NCBI GenBank assembly: GCA_002077065.1
Contig: NAJO01000010.1
Coordinates: forward strand, 186,001-250,000
Length of the DNA stretch: 64,000 nucleotides
DNA from: Cryoendolithus antarcticus
Lineage: Eukaryota; Ascomycota; Dothideomycetes; Cladosporiales; Cladosporiaceae
Direction: 5' to 3'
Under the pieces are notes generated by a model. It had not been told where the DNA came from and ran no database searches. It saw only the letters and a program-made list of their open reading frames with translations. Shown here piece after piece: positions 21,841 through 30,945 of this stretch. The translations under genes and the position numbers were made by a program. The first letter of the stretch is position 1; each line of letters begins with the position of its first letter.

Positions 21841-22902
21841 TCACACCGTAGCGCTTACCTTCGTCCCACTCAAGCGCAGTATCGCCGTATACATCGCCCT
21901 TCCGGAACCAAAATCCCTGCTCGACGTGTTAGCCGTCGCTTTTTGATCATTCGGTATCGACCCAACGTACGCATGAAACACGGCATGATCCCCATTGATC
22001 GCCACATCCATCCCCCCAGGCGCCGTCAACCCCAATGTCCCAGTCACGAATAACGGTCCATACTTCTTGTACGGCCCTGTGATATTATCTGAGATCGCAT
22101 AGCTCACATCGTACTTCGGCGTAGCGTAACATTGACTACTGAAGAACAACACGTACTTCCCACCCATATATGTTAGTGATGGAGCTTCGACGTACGGTCC
22201 ATTCGCGGGGCCGTTAGTGAGGATCTGGATCGGCGAGCCGATGAGGTCACGGCCGTTGTTGACGTTGACTTGTTGTAAGATTAAGGGCGTAGGAACGATA
22301 GGCTTGACGGTATTGCCACACTCGCCGCCGTGGCCGATGCTGTTACCGTCGACTTTGTAGACTACGTAGCGTTTGTTCGGGCCTGCGTCTAGAAAGCCGG
22401 CGGGGTCTATAGCGCCGCCATGGGATTGCGGGCAGATCCAGGCGGAGTTCGAATTGTCGACAAAGGGGCCCTCGGCGTTCTTGCTCGTTGCGTAGCCGAG
22501 GCAGTGTGTTTCTGGCTTAACGGCGAGTGAAGCGCAGTAGTACATTATGAAGCTACCGTCGGGTAGTTGCGTGACGTCTGGTGCCCAAATCTTTGGCGTT
22601 GCCGCGTGTATCCAGGGTGCGAGCTTTGGCATTGCGTCTTTTGTGCCTCGGAAAGTCCAGGACTTGAAGTCGGGGGTGTAGGCCATCTGGACGTGGATCT
22701 TTTGGTTGTTGACTACGCCATTGGTGGAGAAGGCATGCCAGCCGTCGCCTGTTCGAATGACGCCGGGGTCTGGGAAGTTCTGTCCATTCATGACAAGCGC
22801 GAGGTTACTCCGTCTGCGGACCTTGGCTGAGGCAGGAGCGCTGAGGAGGATGGCTGCTGCAAGCGCAGCGGCGCAGAGATTTCGTATTGACCTGGCCGTC
22901 AT
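21841..22902 (-). CDS. Secreted glycoside hydrolase family 43 enzyme
   Basis: Single exon of 353 residues from ATG 22902. A signal peptide is clear (hydrophobic AAALAAAILLSA, likely cut after ASA at about 26). The five-bladed beta-propeller signatures of GH43 are present: FPDPGVI with catalytic base D45, KIWAPDV, GGAIDPAGF with pKa-modulating D166, and PYVEAPSL with catalytic acid E239. The family includes beta-xylosidases, alpha-L-arabinofuranosidases and arabinanases; I cannot choose among them. A hemicellulose side-chain or oligosaccharide role fits. The last codons are followed by an in-frame continuation, and a GTAAGC lies just before the TGA (see findings), so the C-terminus is uncertain. 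It is a plausible XlnR target, but I found no GGCTAA in the first 400 bp upstream. Confidence 0.88.
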   Translation of the reverse strand: MTARSIRNLCAAALAAAILLSAPASAKVRRRSNLALVMNGQNFPDPGVIRTGDGWHAFSTNGVVNNQKIHVQMAYTPDFKSWTFRGTKDAMPKLAPWIHAATPKIWAPDVTQLPDGSFIMYYCASLAVKPETHCLGYATSKNAEGPFVDNSNSAWICPQSHGGAIDPAGFLDAGPNKRYVVYKVDGNSIGHGGECGNTVKPIVPTPLILQQVNVNNGRDLIGSPIQILTNGPANGPYVEAPSLTYMGGKYVLFFSSQCYATPKYDVSYAISDNITGPYKKYGPLFVTGTLGLTAPGGMDVAINGDHAVFHAYVGSIPNDQKATANTSSRDFGSGRAMYTAILRLSGTKVSATV

Positions 22903-23813
22903 TGATAGTGCGGCGACCCTCGAGAGGTGAAGCTTGATCTCGAGTCGGAACGTAATGAGCGTGGGTGCGCAAAGCGCAAATTTGCAAGTCGTGTATCTCT
23001 ATTGTCGAAAGCGGTAATTGACAGACAATGTCCTTGATGCGGCGAGGGACGAAGTGTGGGGGGCGAAGTATGCTCATTGTTCTACTCGAGGGCGGTAGTC
23101 TTGTCGACTTCACTTAGTATCCGCAGCACGTGAGTGGAGTACAAAGGAATCTTTGTCTTCAAATACCTCATATCAACACTTCGATGAAGAGAGGTAGAAA
23201 CTTGAAGAATAAGACCTTGCCTAAGCTATGATCTGCGCCCGAACCTTCTCATGTGATCGTCGCGGTGTATGACATCCCATACTCGCGGCCGCTAACACAT
23301 TCAAAGGCGGGCCAGCTCCTGCTCGAGGCATCTCAAGTGGTCGCTATACAGAGGGTGGATGTTGTTGTATATCCACGTGGTCATGATTGTTGTGAGAGCT
23401 TCGCTATGCATGGCCAGCGCAAGTGATGGTGCGCTGTCCTGTCCATTGGAGCGCAGGAGCGCAGGACCGCATGGTACTATTGCATGCCTATGCTTGGCAT
23501 CTGATGTAGTCCCGAGCACTGGAATGTAGTGTATTACACTAACTCGAAGGTCGAAGCCTGACACGAGGAACCATTATCATGAACCTGCCGTGGTGCGTCA
23601 TACCGTGAGCGCTGCTCATATGTGGTAGGACCGAAGCAGCCACAGCTTCACAGCGGCTGTGAGTCGCGACATATGTGGCTAGCCACGTGTCACACTCTTT
23701 CGAGTGCACATGGCCATTGCCGACTGCTGCAGTCTGTAGTGATCATGCCGCTAGCGACCTATGGTCGGAGGTGAAGAGCCTGGCAGGAGTAGGCCAACGA
23801 TGACCCCGCTCGC
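22903..23813. other. Intergenic region upstream of GH43
   Basis: About 910 bp between the GH43 start and the NBP35 stop. It contains a possible CreA site (GTGGGG, 23056-23061) and a perfect 12-nt palindrome around GGCTAGCC at 23675-23686, with a nearby CACAGC/GCTGTG inverted repeat. I see no gene. Confidence 0.45.
23056..23061 (+). promoter_or_regulatory. Possible CreA/Mig1 binding site upstream of GH43
   Basis: GTGGGG fits the SYGGRG consensus of the carbon-catabolite repressor CreA. It sits 154 bp upstream of the GH43 start. The motif is short and expected by chance, so this is weak support. Confidence 0.25.
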
Positions 23814-24848
23814 TCAAGTCGCTGGTAAGACGGTATCAGCATTGACGCCAACCTCTTCAGCGATCTTCCGAACAACGCCGCGCAGTGCATGACACGCAGG
23901 AGAGTCGCTGAAGTTGTCGAAGAAGCTCTCGCCAAAGTCGCAGCTCATGCCGATCCGAGGGTCAAGAGGTACAGCACCAAGGAACGGCACGCCAGTCTCC
24001 TTCGCCAGTCTACGACCACCGCCAGTGGTAGCCTTAAAGATGTCGGATTGATGCGTACACTTGGGACACACGAAACCGCTCATGTTCTCGACGAGTCCGA
24101 GGATGCGGATGCCTGCCTTGCGGCAGAAGTCGATCTCCTTGCGGACGTCGAGTAGACTAACTTCTTGGGGTGTCGTGACCACCACAGCGCCGTCAATCCC
24201 TGACTCTCGAAGGAACGAAGTGACTGAGAGATGCTCGTCTGATGTGCCAGGCGGCGTGTCTACCACAAGATAGTCCATAGCACCCCACTCAACGTCCTTG
24301 AGAAATTGCTTGATCAAGCCGTTCTTCTTCGGCCCTCGCCAGATCACTGCGTCGTCTCGGTTAGGCAGCATGAATTGCACAGACATGACACCGAGGTTAT
24401 CGCTGACCCAGACCGGTTCCCATCCAGTGTTCGTGACATGTATCGTCTCCGTCTCAACACCCATCATCTTCGGTATGCTTGGTCCGCAGATATCGGTGTC
24501 CATGATGCCGACCATGTTCTCGGGATTGCTGGCGAATGCATGTGCGAGCATAGTGGTGAATGTACTCTTGCCCACGCCACCCTTGCCACTGAGGACTAGT
24601 ATCTTGTGCTTGACATCTGCCAGGCGTGCTGTGATGACTGGGATGTCTGGGTCTGGTCCTTTAGGTGCCGAAGCACATATCGCCTGGTTTGGACAGCCTG
24701 CGCAAGCGTCGCCTTTGCCTGCCTCCTGCGACTCTGGTCCTGGGCAGTGTTCTGGTTCCGGGGCGACTAAGGTAGGCGCTTTCTTCAGTGGTGCGTTGAG
24801 CACATCGTCCACTGCCTGTGGCATAGGCTCTTCTAATGATGGTGCCAT
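23814..24848 (-). CDS. NBP35: Cytosolic Fe-S cluster assembly scaffold Nbp35
   Basis: P-loop NTPase that, with Cfd1, assembles [4Fe-4S] clusters for cytosolic and nuclear proteins. Single exon of 344 residues from ATG 24848. The N-terminal Fe-S motif that separates Nbp35 from Cfd1 is present (C35, C49, C52 and C58: HCPG...[11 protein letters not shown]). The deviant Walker A is SGKGGVGKS (about 87-95), then [11 protein letters not shown], and the bridging CPKC pair (C261, C264) near [12 protein letters not shown]. The length is typical of the family. It is divergent from a radical SAM gene, with 316 bp between start codons, an arrangement that could allow co-regulation. Confidence 0.96.
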   Translation of the reverse strand: MAPSLEEPMPQAVDDVLNAPLKKAPTLVAPEPEHCPGPESQEAGKGDACAGCPNQAICASAPKGPDPDIPVITARLADVKHKILVLSGKGGVGKSTFTTMLAHAFASNPENMVGIMDTDICGPSIPKMMGVETETIHVTNTGWEPVWVSDNLGVMSVQFMLPNRDDAVIWRGPKKNGLIKQFLKDVEWGAMDYLVVDTPPGTSDEHLSVTSFLRESGIDGAVVVTTPQEVSLLDVRKEIDFCRKAGIRILGLVENMSGFVCPKCTHQSDIFKATTGGGRRLAKETGVPFLGAVPLDPRIGMSCDFGESFFDNFSDSPACHALRGVVRKIAEEVGVNADTVLPAT

Positions 24849-25164
24849 GCTCAACCTTTCCCTATCGACGGTCTGTGGCTAATGTGGATTCAAAGACTGC
24901 ATCCAAAGGACGAGGTATGGTGGGCGAAGTTATGGACATATCGGACAGACTTTCACGGATTACCAAGCACAAGACCCCGACATCGCACATAGCTGTACCT
25001 CACCATTGCTTGCATCCCATCATCCATACATGTAGTGTCATGTTATCGTCGTCCCTGCTATCGAATATCCGAACGCCAGTTCGGAAGACACTGGGTCGAC
25101 ACTCGACTGCAGTCTCAACTTGTCAAATAATTGGGATGCACGCAATGGTCAAGCGCGGCTCAAG
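24849..25164. promoter_or_regulatory. Bidirectional promoter region, NBP35 / radical SAM
   Basis: 316 bp separate the divergent start codons. It holds no other gene. There is an out-of-frame ATG at 25138, upstream of the radical SAM start, that opens a short frame of 17 codons (MHAMVKRG...) overlapping the main start at 25165. This is a candidate uORF. Confidence 0.4.
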
Positions 25165-26271
25165 ATGTCTCTCCTGGCCAGGCGATTGACCTTAGCAGCA
25201 CACAGACGGCCAAAGCTGTCATCCTCACTTTGTCACGACAGACGCTTCAGGTCATATCTTGCGCCGCCATTCCTCCTGGAAGACTACACTCCAAGATATC
25301 AGCTCTTGACTCCCATTCAGGAAGCTCGCAAACGCAGCGAAGCCTACGCCCATCTCAGCAACTGCAACCTGTGTCCACGCCTCTGCTCTGTCAATCGCTT
25401 CGAGCGGCGCGGCCACTGTCTGATAGGTGCTGATGTAGTCGTCAACACCATTGCTCCGCACTTTGGTGAAGAGCCGTGCCTCCAAGGCCACAACGGCAGT
25501 GGATCGGTCTTTTTCTCTGGCTGCAATTTGAGATGTGTCTTCTGTCAGAATCATGACATCGCCCACCAGAGCAATGGCATGCATCTGCGGCCGGAGGAGC
25601 TTGCTGAATGGTATCTCAAGTTACAGGAGACTGGCCGTGTTCACAACATCGACTTGGTCACGCCCGAGCATGTTGTGCCTCAAGTAGTGCTGTCCATTCT
25701 ACACGCGAAAACTTTGGGGTTGACATTGCCGATCGTTTACAACACATCGTCCTTTGACTCGCTAGCCAGCATCGAGCTGCTGGACGGTCTGGTTGACATC
25801 TACTTGCCAGACTTCAAGGTGTGGAATGCTGCTACTTCGAAGCGCCTACTTAAAGCAGACGACTATGCCGAAGTGGCTAAGGAGTCTATCAAAGCGATGT
25901 ACAAGCAGGTTGGCGATCTCTGCTTCACGACCGACGGACTCGCAAAGAAAGGCGTACTGCTGCGACACCTGGTGATGCCGGGCTTCGAAGATGAAGGCAA
26001 GCACATCATGCAGTGGCTTGCGGAGAACGTGAGTACAGATCTGTATGTTCATGTCATGGAGCAGTATCACCCTCGCGCGCATGTGGGCAAGCAGCGTCGC
26101 GGTCCACTAGGGCAATCGGTGTCGAGCCCAAAGCCTAGCAAGCAGCTGCGATATGTTGACATCAATCGCGCTGTCCGACTTGAAGAAGTGCATAGTGTCA
26201 GTCAAGCAGCTCGTGAGGCTGGCTTATGGCGCTTTGCTGAGGCTGCTGAGCATGGCGGACACAACATCTAA
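25165..26271 (+). CDS. PflX-like radical SAM protein (COG1313 type)
   Basis: Single exon of 368 residues from ATG 25165. The radical SAM motif is CNLRCVFC (C120, C124, C127), preceded by FFSG. An N-terminal Cys set (C67, C70, C74, C85: CNLCPRLCSVNRFERRGHC) is the CxxCPRxC...GxC signature of the PflX/pyruvate formate-lyase-activating-like group and may bind a second Fe-S cluster. Downstream conserved blocks are VYNTSSFDS, GLVDIYLPDFK, LVMPGFEDEGKHIM and MEQYHP. The N-terminus (MSLLARRLTLAAHRRPKLSS) is basic and free of acids, so mitochondrial import is possible. No glycyl-radical enzyme partner is in the window. The substrate of this family in fungi is unknown to me. It neighbours NBP35 head to head. 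Confidence 0.88.
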   Translation: MSLLARRLTLAAHRRPKLSSSLCHDRRFRSYLAPPFLLEDYTPRYQLLTPIQEARKRSEAYAHLSNCNLCPRLCSVNRFERRGHCLIGADVVVNTIAPHFGEEPCLQGHNGSGSVFFSGCNLRCVFCQNHDIAHQSNGMHLRPEELAEWYLKLQETGRVHNIDLVTPEHVVPQVVLSILHAKTLGLTLPIVYNTSSFDSLASIELLDGLVDIYLPDFKVWNAATSKRLLKADDYAEVAKESIKAMYKQVGDLCFTTDGLAKKGVLLRHLVMPGFEDEGKHIMQWLAENVSTDLYVHVMEQYHPRAHVGKQRRGPLGQSVSSPKPSKQLRYVDINRAVRLEEVHSVSQAAREAGLWRFAEAAEHGGHNI

Positions 26272-26988
26272 TGACATACTTTCGCTGGTCGAATCGATTG
26301 GTCGAAGCCGTCAAAGTTCTCCACAGAATAGCGACTTGTATCGAATCCCAGCTGCGAGCACTGGTATACCGATACCGGGAGCTTGGGTGACTGTTCTCTT
26401 TGTTCATTTGAGACATAGGCGGCTACGCGCCTGGTGGGCATTCCGTATGTCAGCTCGCGTTTGCGCAAAGCTTTACTTCCCACCATCTTGTACGTCTCGG
26501 CGACTCGACAGTCGAAGCCTGATACGCTCCAGAGCTCTACGCTGATATGACGACGCCATATCAGAAGCCAAATATTCGAATGATTGTCGAGTCACGTCGT
26601 GCAGTCATACTGATCGAAATGTCATTCTTTGTCCGCTTTCAGCCAGACGTAGCAATCTCGGCACAGCAATCGCCGTGACGGAGATCAAAGAACGAGACAA
26701 TGTCGAGACGTCTCATCTGTATGAGCAGTCACGCAGCACAAGCGCAATAGGTCTGTCCAATCTTATCACATCTCTCTATGTCACTCTCAGCACAAGAAGC
26801 GGCGTTGAAGGACTTGTATCGCAGGATTCGACTGAAGATCAAAGAAGCACTCGAAGGGCTACTATCTACACGGAGTAGACGACGAAGTGCAGTGCGATAG
26901 CAGCGTTGATCGACTGATCGCGTGCTTCGCTACCACCTCCGCCACAGCTGCTCTGAGACCGCGGACTGCTATTTGGCTGTTAGCTACT
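26272..26988. other. Intergenic region with one weak small open frame
   Basis: About 720 bp. The only notable segment is a 40-codon ATG-initiated frame at 26779-26901 (MSLSAQEAALKDLYRRIRLK..., ending RRRSAVR), which is helix-like and basic. It could be a first exon of the downstream gene or a chance frame, as I found no convincing splice link. Confidence 0.3.
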
Positions 26989-27879
26989 ATGTCCCACCCT
27001 CTCCAAAGTGGGCCGCTAAACCTCGTGCTTCTCGTCCTCGATCAAGCCCGCTCGTATACTTCACAGCTCGTGCAGACCCATCTGCAGCTCGGAGTGCTGT
27101 GTCGCGAGCTTGCCCACGTCGACCATCAGCTTGAACGCCGTGAAGATAACACAATCTCTCGCAAGACTAGGAAGCATCTACAATGGCGTCGGGCTTTACT
27201 CCGGGCAGGCATCAGTCGGCAGGAAGTCCACCAGGAGATCTTATATCAGTACTTGAGGGAATGCGGAAGCTTGGCTTCCAGCATGGGGACACCTATCCCC
27301 GGCTCTGTGACTGAGGTAAGCTCGCCTTGGACGACTTCTACAAGCTTCGATGATCTCAACGTGCCGTTCAGTCCACCGCCGCCGACTCCGTGGACTGCTG
27401 GGCCGTTTGACGAGAGGCGATCGACGATTGGGTATGTCTCCGCACCACAGTACTGGGACTTGTCAATGTTACGAGAGGACAACGAAGGACGCACGCCGCG
27501 ACGTAGCCATTCTGCTACAGACTCTGGCTTTCATGAACCGCTTATCCCGGGTGATGTCGGAGAAGGAATCGATGATCCGGCGCATGTCTGGTCACATGAG
27601 AGAATGGCTCAGCATGTGCAGGCACCCATCACGGTTGGTCAATGTAGTAGCACGAGGTCTCCTCTGTCATCTGGCAAGAATGAGATATCAGACCTGTCTC
27701 TAGCCTCATCATCGTTGCCAACAGAAGAGAAGGCGGAAGAGAGTGCAGGACGAGAACATCGACGTCGACATTCAGATCTGGTAGCATGCCGCACACAGGA
27801 CAGCCTCGATGTTTCTACGACTGTGAAGCGAGCTTTGTCCGTTGGTCCTGCCTCGCCTGAGGAGGAGACTGGTGCATGA
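26989..27879 (+). CDS. Unknown protein, Ser/Pro-rich with helical N-terminus
   Basis: I do not recognise this gene. The frame from ATG 26989 encodes 296 residues. Residues about 10-95 are predicted helical and charged (LDQARSYTSQLVQTHLQLGVLCRELAHVDHQLERRED then KHLQWRRALLRAGISRQEV). The remainder is Ser/Pro/Thr-rich and probably disordered, with short motifs such as PFSPPPPTPW and RRRHSD. The open frame extends upstream to about 26887 without ATG, so an additional 5' exon may exist. A GTAAGC at about 27316 lies inside the frame and could be an unused donor. There is no signal peptide or membrane segment. It is likely a lineage-specific fungal protein. Confidence 0.55.
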   Translation: MSHPLQSGPLNLVLLVLDQARSYTSQLVQTHLQLGVLCRELAHVDHQLERREDNTISRKTRKHLQWRRALLRAGISRQEVHQEILYQYLRECGSLASSMGTPIPGSVTEVSSPWTTSTSFDDLNVPFSPPPPTPWTAGPFDERRSTIGYVSAPQYWDLSMLREDNEGRTPRRSHSATDSGFHEPLIPGDVGEGIDDPAHVWSHERMAQHVQAPITVGQCSSTRSPLSSGKNEISDLSLASSSLPTEEKAEESAGREHRRRHSDLVACRTQDSLDVSTTVKRALSVGPASPEEETGA

Positions 27880-28058
27880 ACTCGCGAGAGGTAGTCTGGG
27901 TCGCGCCTTCCTCTTAAGACCGTTTGTAAGTTCAACATAGTGTACACTTTGCAAGACCTTGCGTACCCTTTGCTGTGACACATCCCGTCTAAACGACGCC
28001 TCCAAATTAGCGCGTGTCATCAAAGGCTGCACACAGAAGCCAGTATATCTTCGAGGAA

Positions 28059-28685
28059 ATGCCTGTCCTCACGCGCAAACGCAAGAGGGCCATTATTGAC
28101 GAGTCTGCCGATACAAAGCCAAGCGCATCAAGGGCGTCATTGTCTGCAGCTGCCGCCATACCACCAAGCATCGTCACCCATCGACCAGGTCCTGAGATAA
28201 CCTTCCCCGACCATCTCCTCGATGCTGAGCCCTACGACTTCAAGCTTGGCCCGCCGAACTCCATCATCGCCGTAGTGGTCGAACCCACTTCGCCCGACTT
28301 TTCTCCTCCCAGAGCGGGCAGTACAAGCGCTTATATCGAGTTCACCGTAACTCTCTGCACCTCGGACCCGCTGCCTTTGAGAGCTTCAGATAGACTTCAC
28401 AATCTCTATACTGCGATTGTATGGCCGACGTCGATATACGCACCGACTATGGTGCGCTAAAACATGAGAGAGTTTCGGAAGCAGGGAAGCAAGCAGATTG
28501 CAAATGGAGGAAGGCATGTTGAAAGGGTTCCTGGAGGCAGAGTGTGGACTGAGGTGTTTGTAGAGCCGCTGCGTTCAGGTGACACGATGGGGTATATCCT
28601 GAACAAAGCGCTCGAGAGCATGGGTCGCTTTGGGTTCAGGATCGCTGCACGCGTGGCGGCTGAGAAGCGTAAGCGAGAGGAGTAA
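28059..28685 (+). CDS. Unknown small protein, possibly nuclear
   Basis: Not recognised. Continuous reading from ATG 28059 hits a TAA at 28458, but a 54-nt intron (28419-28472, GTATGG...GCTAAAAC...GAG) removes it and keeps the frame. Exons are 28059-28418 and 28473-28685, giving 190 residues. The N-terminus is basic (MPVLTRKRKRAIIDE), resembling a nuclear localisation signal. A middle segment (EITFPDHLLDAEPYDFKLGPPNSIIAVVVEP) and the C-terminal domain (VWTEVFVEPLRSGDTMGYILNKALESMGRFGFRIAARVAAEKRKREE) look folded. The basic C-terminal helix is notable. The intron model is favoured because both sides have even, coding-like composition and the intron length is typical here. The alternative is a nonsense mutation. 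Confidence 0.55.
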
Positions 28686-30945
28686 AGGTCAGGGAGGGTG
28701 TACCCGGTCGGAAAAGAAGCCTTGTAGTGATATCACGGAGATAGCAGCTCGTACGATGCATCATCGGCTGAGCTGTTCAAACCATTGCTGATGCTAATTA
28801 TACGACTGGTTGTTGCGCAACAAACGCAGAATGCAAAAAGTCAGAATGGTGACTACAAAGTGTAAAAGTGAAGCGTTCTATCGAATTCTGAACTCCATCA
28901 CTGGGTTCGAACTCAGAACACAACCCTTCGAGGGAACAGGCTCACGGAATGTCGCTCAATTGGGCAAGCCAAGCTTACGACGTGGTCATCGCCACCTCAT
29001 GCCACTGAGCCAATGTACCGGATCGGGTGGACTTGGTGGCGAAGAGGAAAAAGTGTATATAAAGTACCAATTGTTTCATGCACTACGTGTGACATGCGGA
29101 ATCCTTTGATGGCGGCAATCGATGCGCATAGCATTATAGACAGCTATCACGCGCGCATTTGGACACAGGATAACGCATCACGTGACGCATATCTGGACGC
29201 TGCGAAACAGGGCGCGAGTCATGTTGAGCCTGCCCCAAAAACCGCACCGGCGTGACACCAGCGAAAATGCTGCATAGGAAGATGTGTCGACTGGTCATCA
29301 TATGTCTGTACGTACGTCGTGTAGTACTCTCCTGCCAATATCGAGTCCTGGGCATTTGCTCGACCATGAGTGCTGAATTGCAGGCTGGAACAGTGCTGAG
29401 GTCGGAGTTGGCCCGCCATGGCTTGGAACTCAAACGCCCACACCTCATGCCAACAATCACATTGATGACCCTGTATCTTGAGACATCGCTTCTTCTTGTG
29501 TCATCTACTATCGTCCTTGCATCGGCCTAGATGATCCGGTGAGACCAATCGCTACTCTAGCAACAAGAGACCGATGGCCAGGTTTCGCTTACCTCGCAAT
29601 GCAGAGCATGTCCGTCTCCGCTGCCGCAATGATGCTTCTGATGCATCGCATCTGGACTCCCCGACAGCAGCCATCACATACATGTCCAGCTCGCTAATCT
29701 GACGGAGCACCGACATTCAGGTTCCGAGCTATCCACTTCGCAATAATGTTGCATGAACCGCTGCCGCCAGGTCACACACGCGCGTGGTGCCGATGCACGG
29801 CGTTTGGCCACTGCATGTACCTGTCACTTGTCACGGCTGACGACACTGCTCACATGGGAATGTGGTCTCGGTCGCGCCTCCCCTGTGTCGATGGTACGAC
29901 GACCTGAGACGAGCGTGCCTTGAACAATGGGTGTCCGAGAGTGAGTATATGTCTCGGCGTACCGTGCATACCCTTGCAGCAATATGAAAGCATTCTCTTC
30001 TCCATTACTTACGTCTGTTTGCTTCTTTGGCCCCTTTGTCGGTAGACCAGGGATGCTGCAGCGATCATTGCAGCGGAAGCGGCTCTGCTCCTCCGCCGAC
30101 CTGGTTGATGCCCCCGGCGACGCTGCATGATGCTTTGCATGATGCTCGATGATATTCTATGCAGGTACAGATCAACTCCCAGTCGGTCTGTCGCCATCCG
30201 CGTACCGCTAATGGCCCTGTCCGGACTGCAGCTGATGGCTTTTCGGGGAGATCTTGAAACGCTCTCGGCGCTGCACCGGCCGACAACGCATCTGCCACCA
30301 GGCTAGATTTGGCCTGATCAGCTATATGTGAGCATAGAGCTTTAGTAGACAATGGCTACTGTCGGCGATCGGGTATACATGGCTTTACCGTCGACGAGGA
30401 GTCCGTTGCTACGTGAATATCAAGCCACTTCGGCAATGACCTCACCTCGATCGGTAATGCACACTTCCACTATTCACTACATGAAGTCCACTATGAATGT
30501 ACATCTCGAAGTCTCTAACACTTTCCCACTACCGAGCGCGCCACCCTGCAGACACGTAGCGTTGACAGCCGTTGTTCTCCACAAAGCGCTTGTCTCACCT
30601 ACTGTCGTTTGCCAGCATCCTTGCATGTTCTGACGCAGGAAGTTGGTAGAACAAACGATACGTGCATCTGACCGTCAAGGTCGGTCGCTGACTTCAGGTC
30701 CCAGGATTGTACTACTATCCCTTGGTGACGAGAAAATCTGTCACTTGTGCGGTTTGCGAATTGTGCACTACTTGAGGCGACGGGAGTTCAGTGTCGCACA
30801 TATTTGAGAGTGGACTTGATCAGACCTTCACTTGACGCCGCGCTTCTGCTTGATCAAAGCGGCATCTAGTTATTCTCGCCACTCACCACTTCAGGTTACT
30901 TGGAAGTCTTCTCGTACCGTCCCACAGGCTGCCCTACTGGGGATC
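28686..30945. other. 2.3-kb region with no recognisable gene
   Basis: Both strands show only short unrelated open frames. A TATA-like TATATAAA occurs near 29054-29061 without a credible downstream gene. A GGTTCGAAC at about 28903 resembles a tRNA T-loop, but no cloverleaf can be built around it. The last part must contain the MFS gene promoter. Confidence 0.4.

Noticed and set aside
26779..26901. 40-codon ORF as an independent gene or first exon
   Set aside because: Helix-like composition is suggestive, but no splice donor with the right phase joins it to the frame at 26989, and alone it is too short to defend.
28880..28990. Possible tRNA: GGTTCGAAC T-loop-like motif, on both strands
   Set aside because: The loop is six nucleotides rather than seven, and no acceptor, D or anticodon stem with correct spacing can be formed on either strand.
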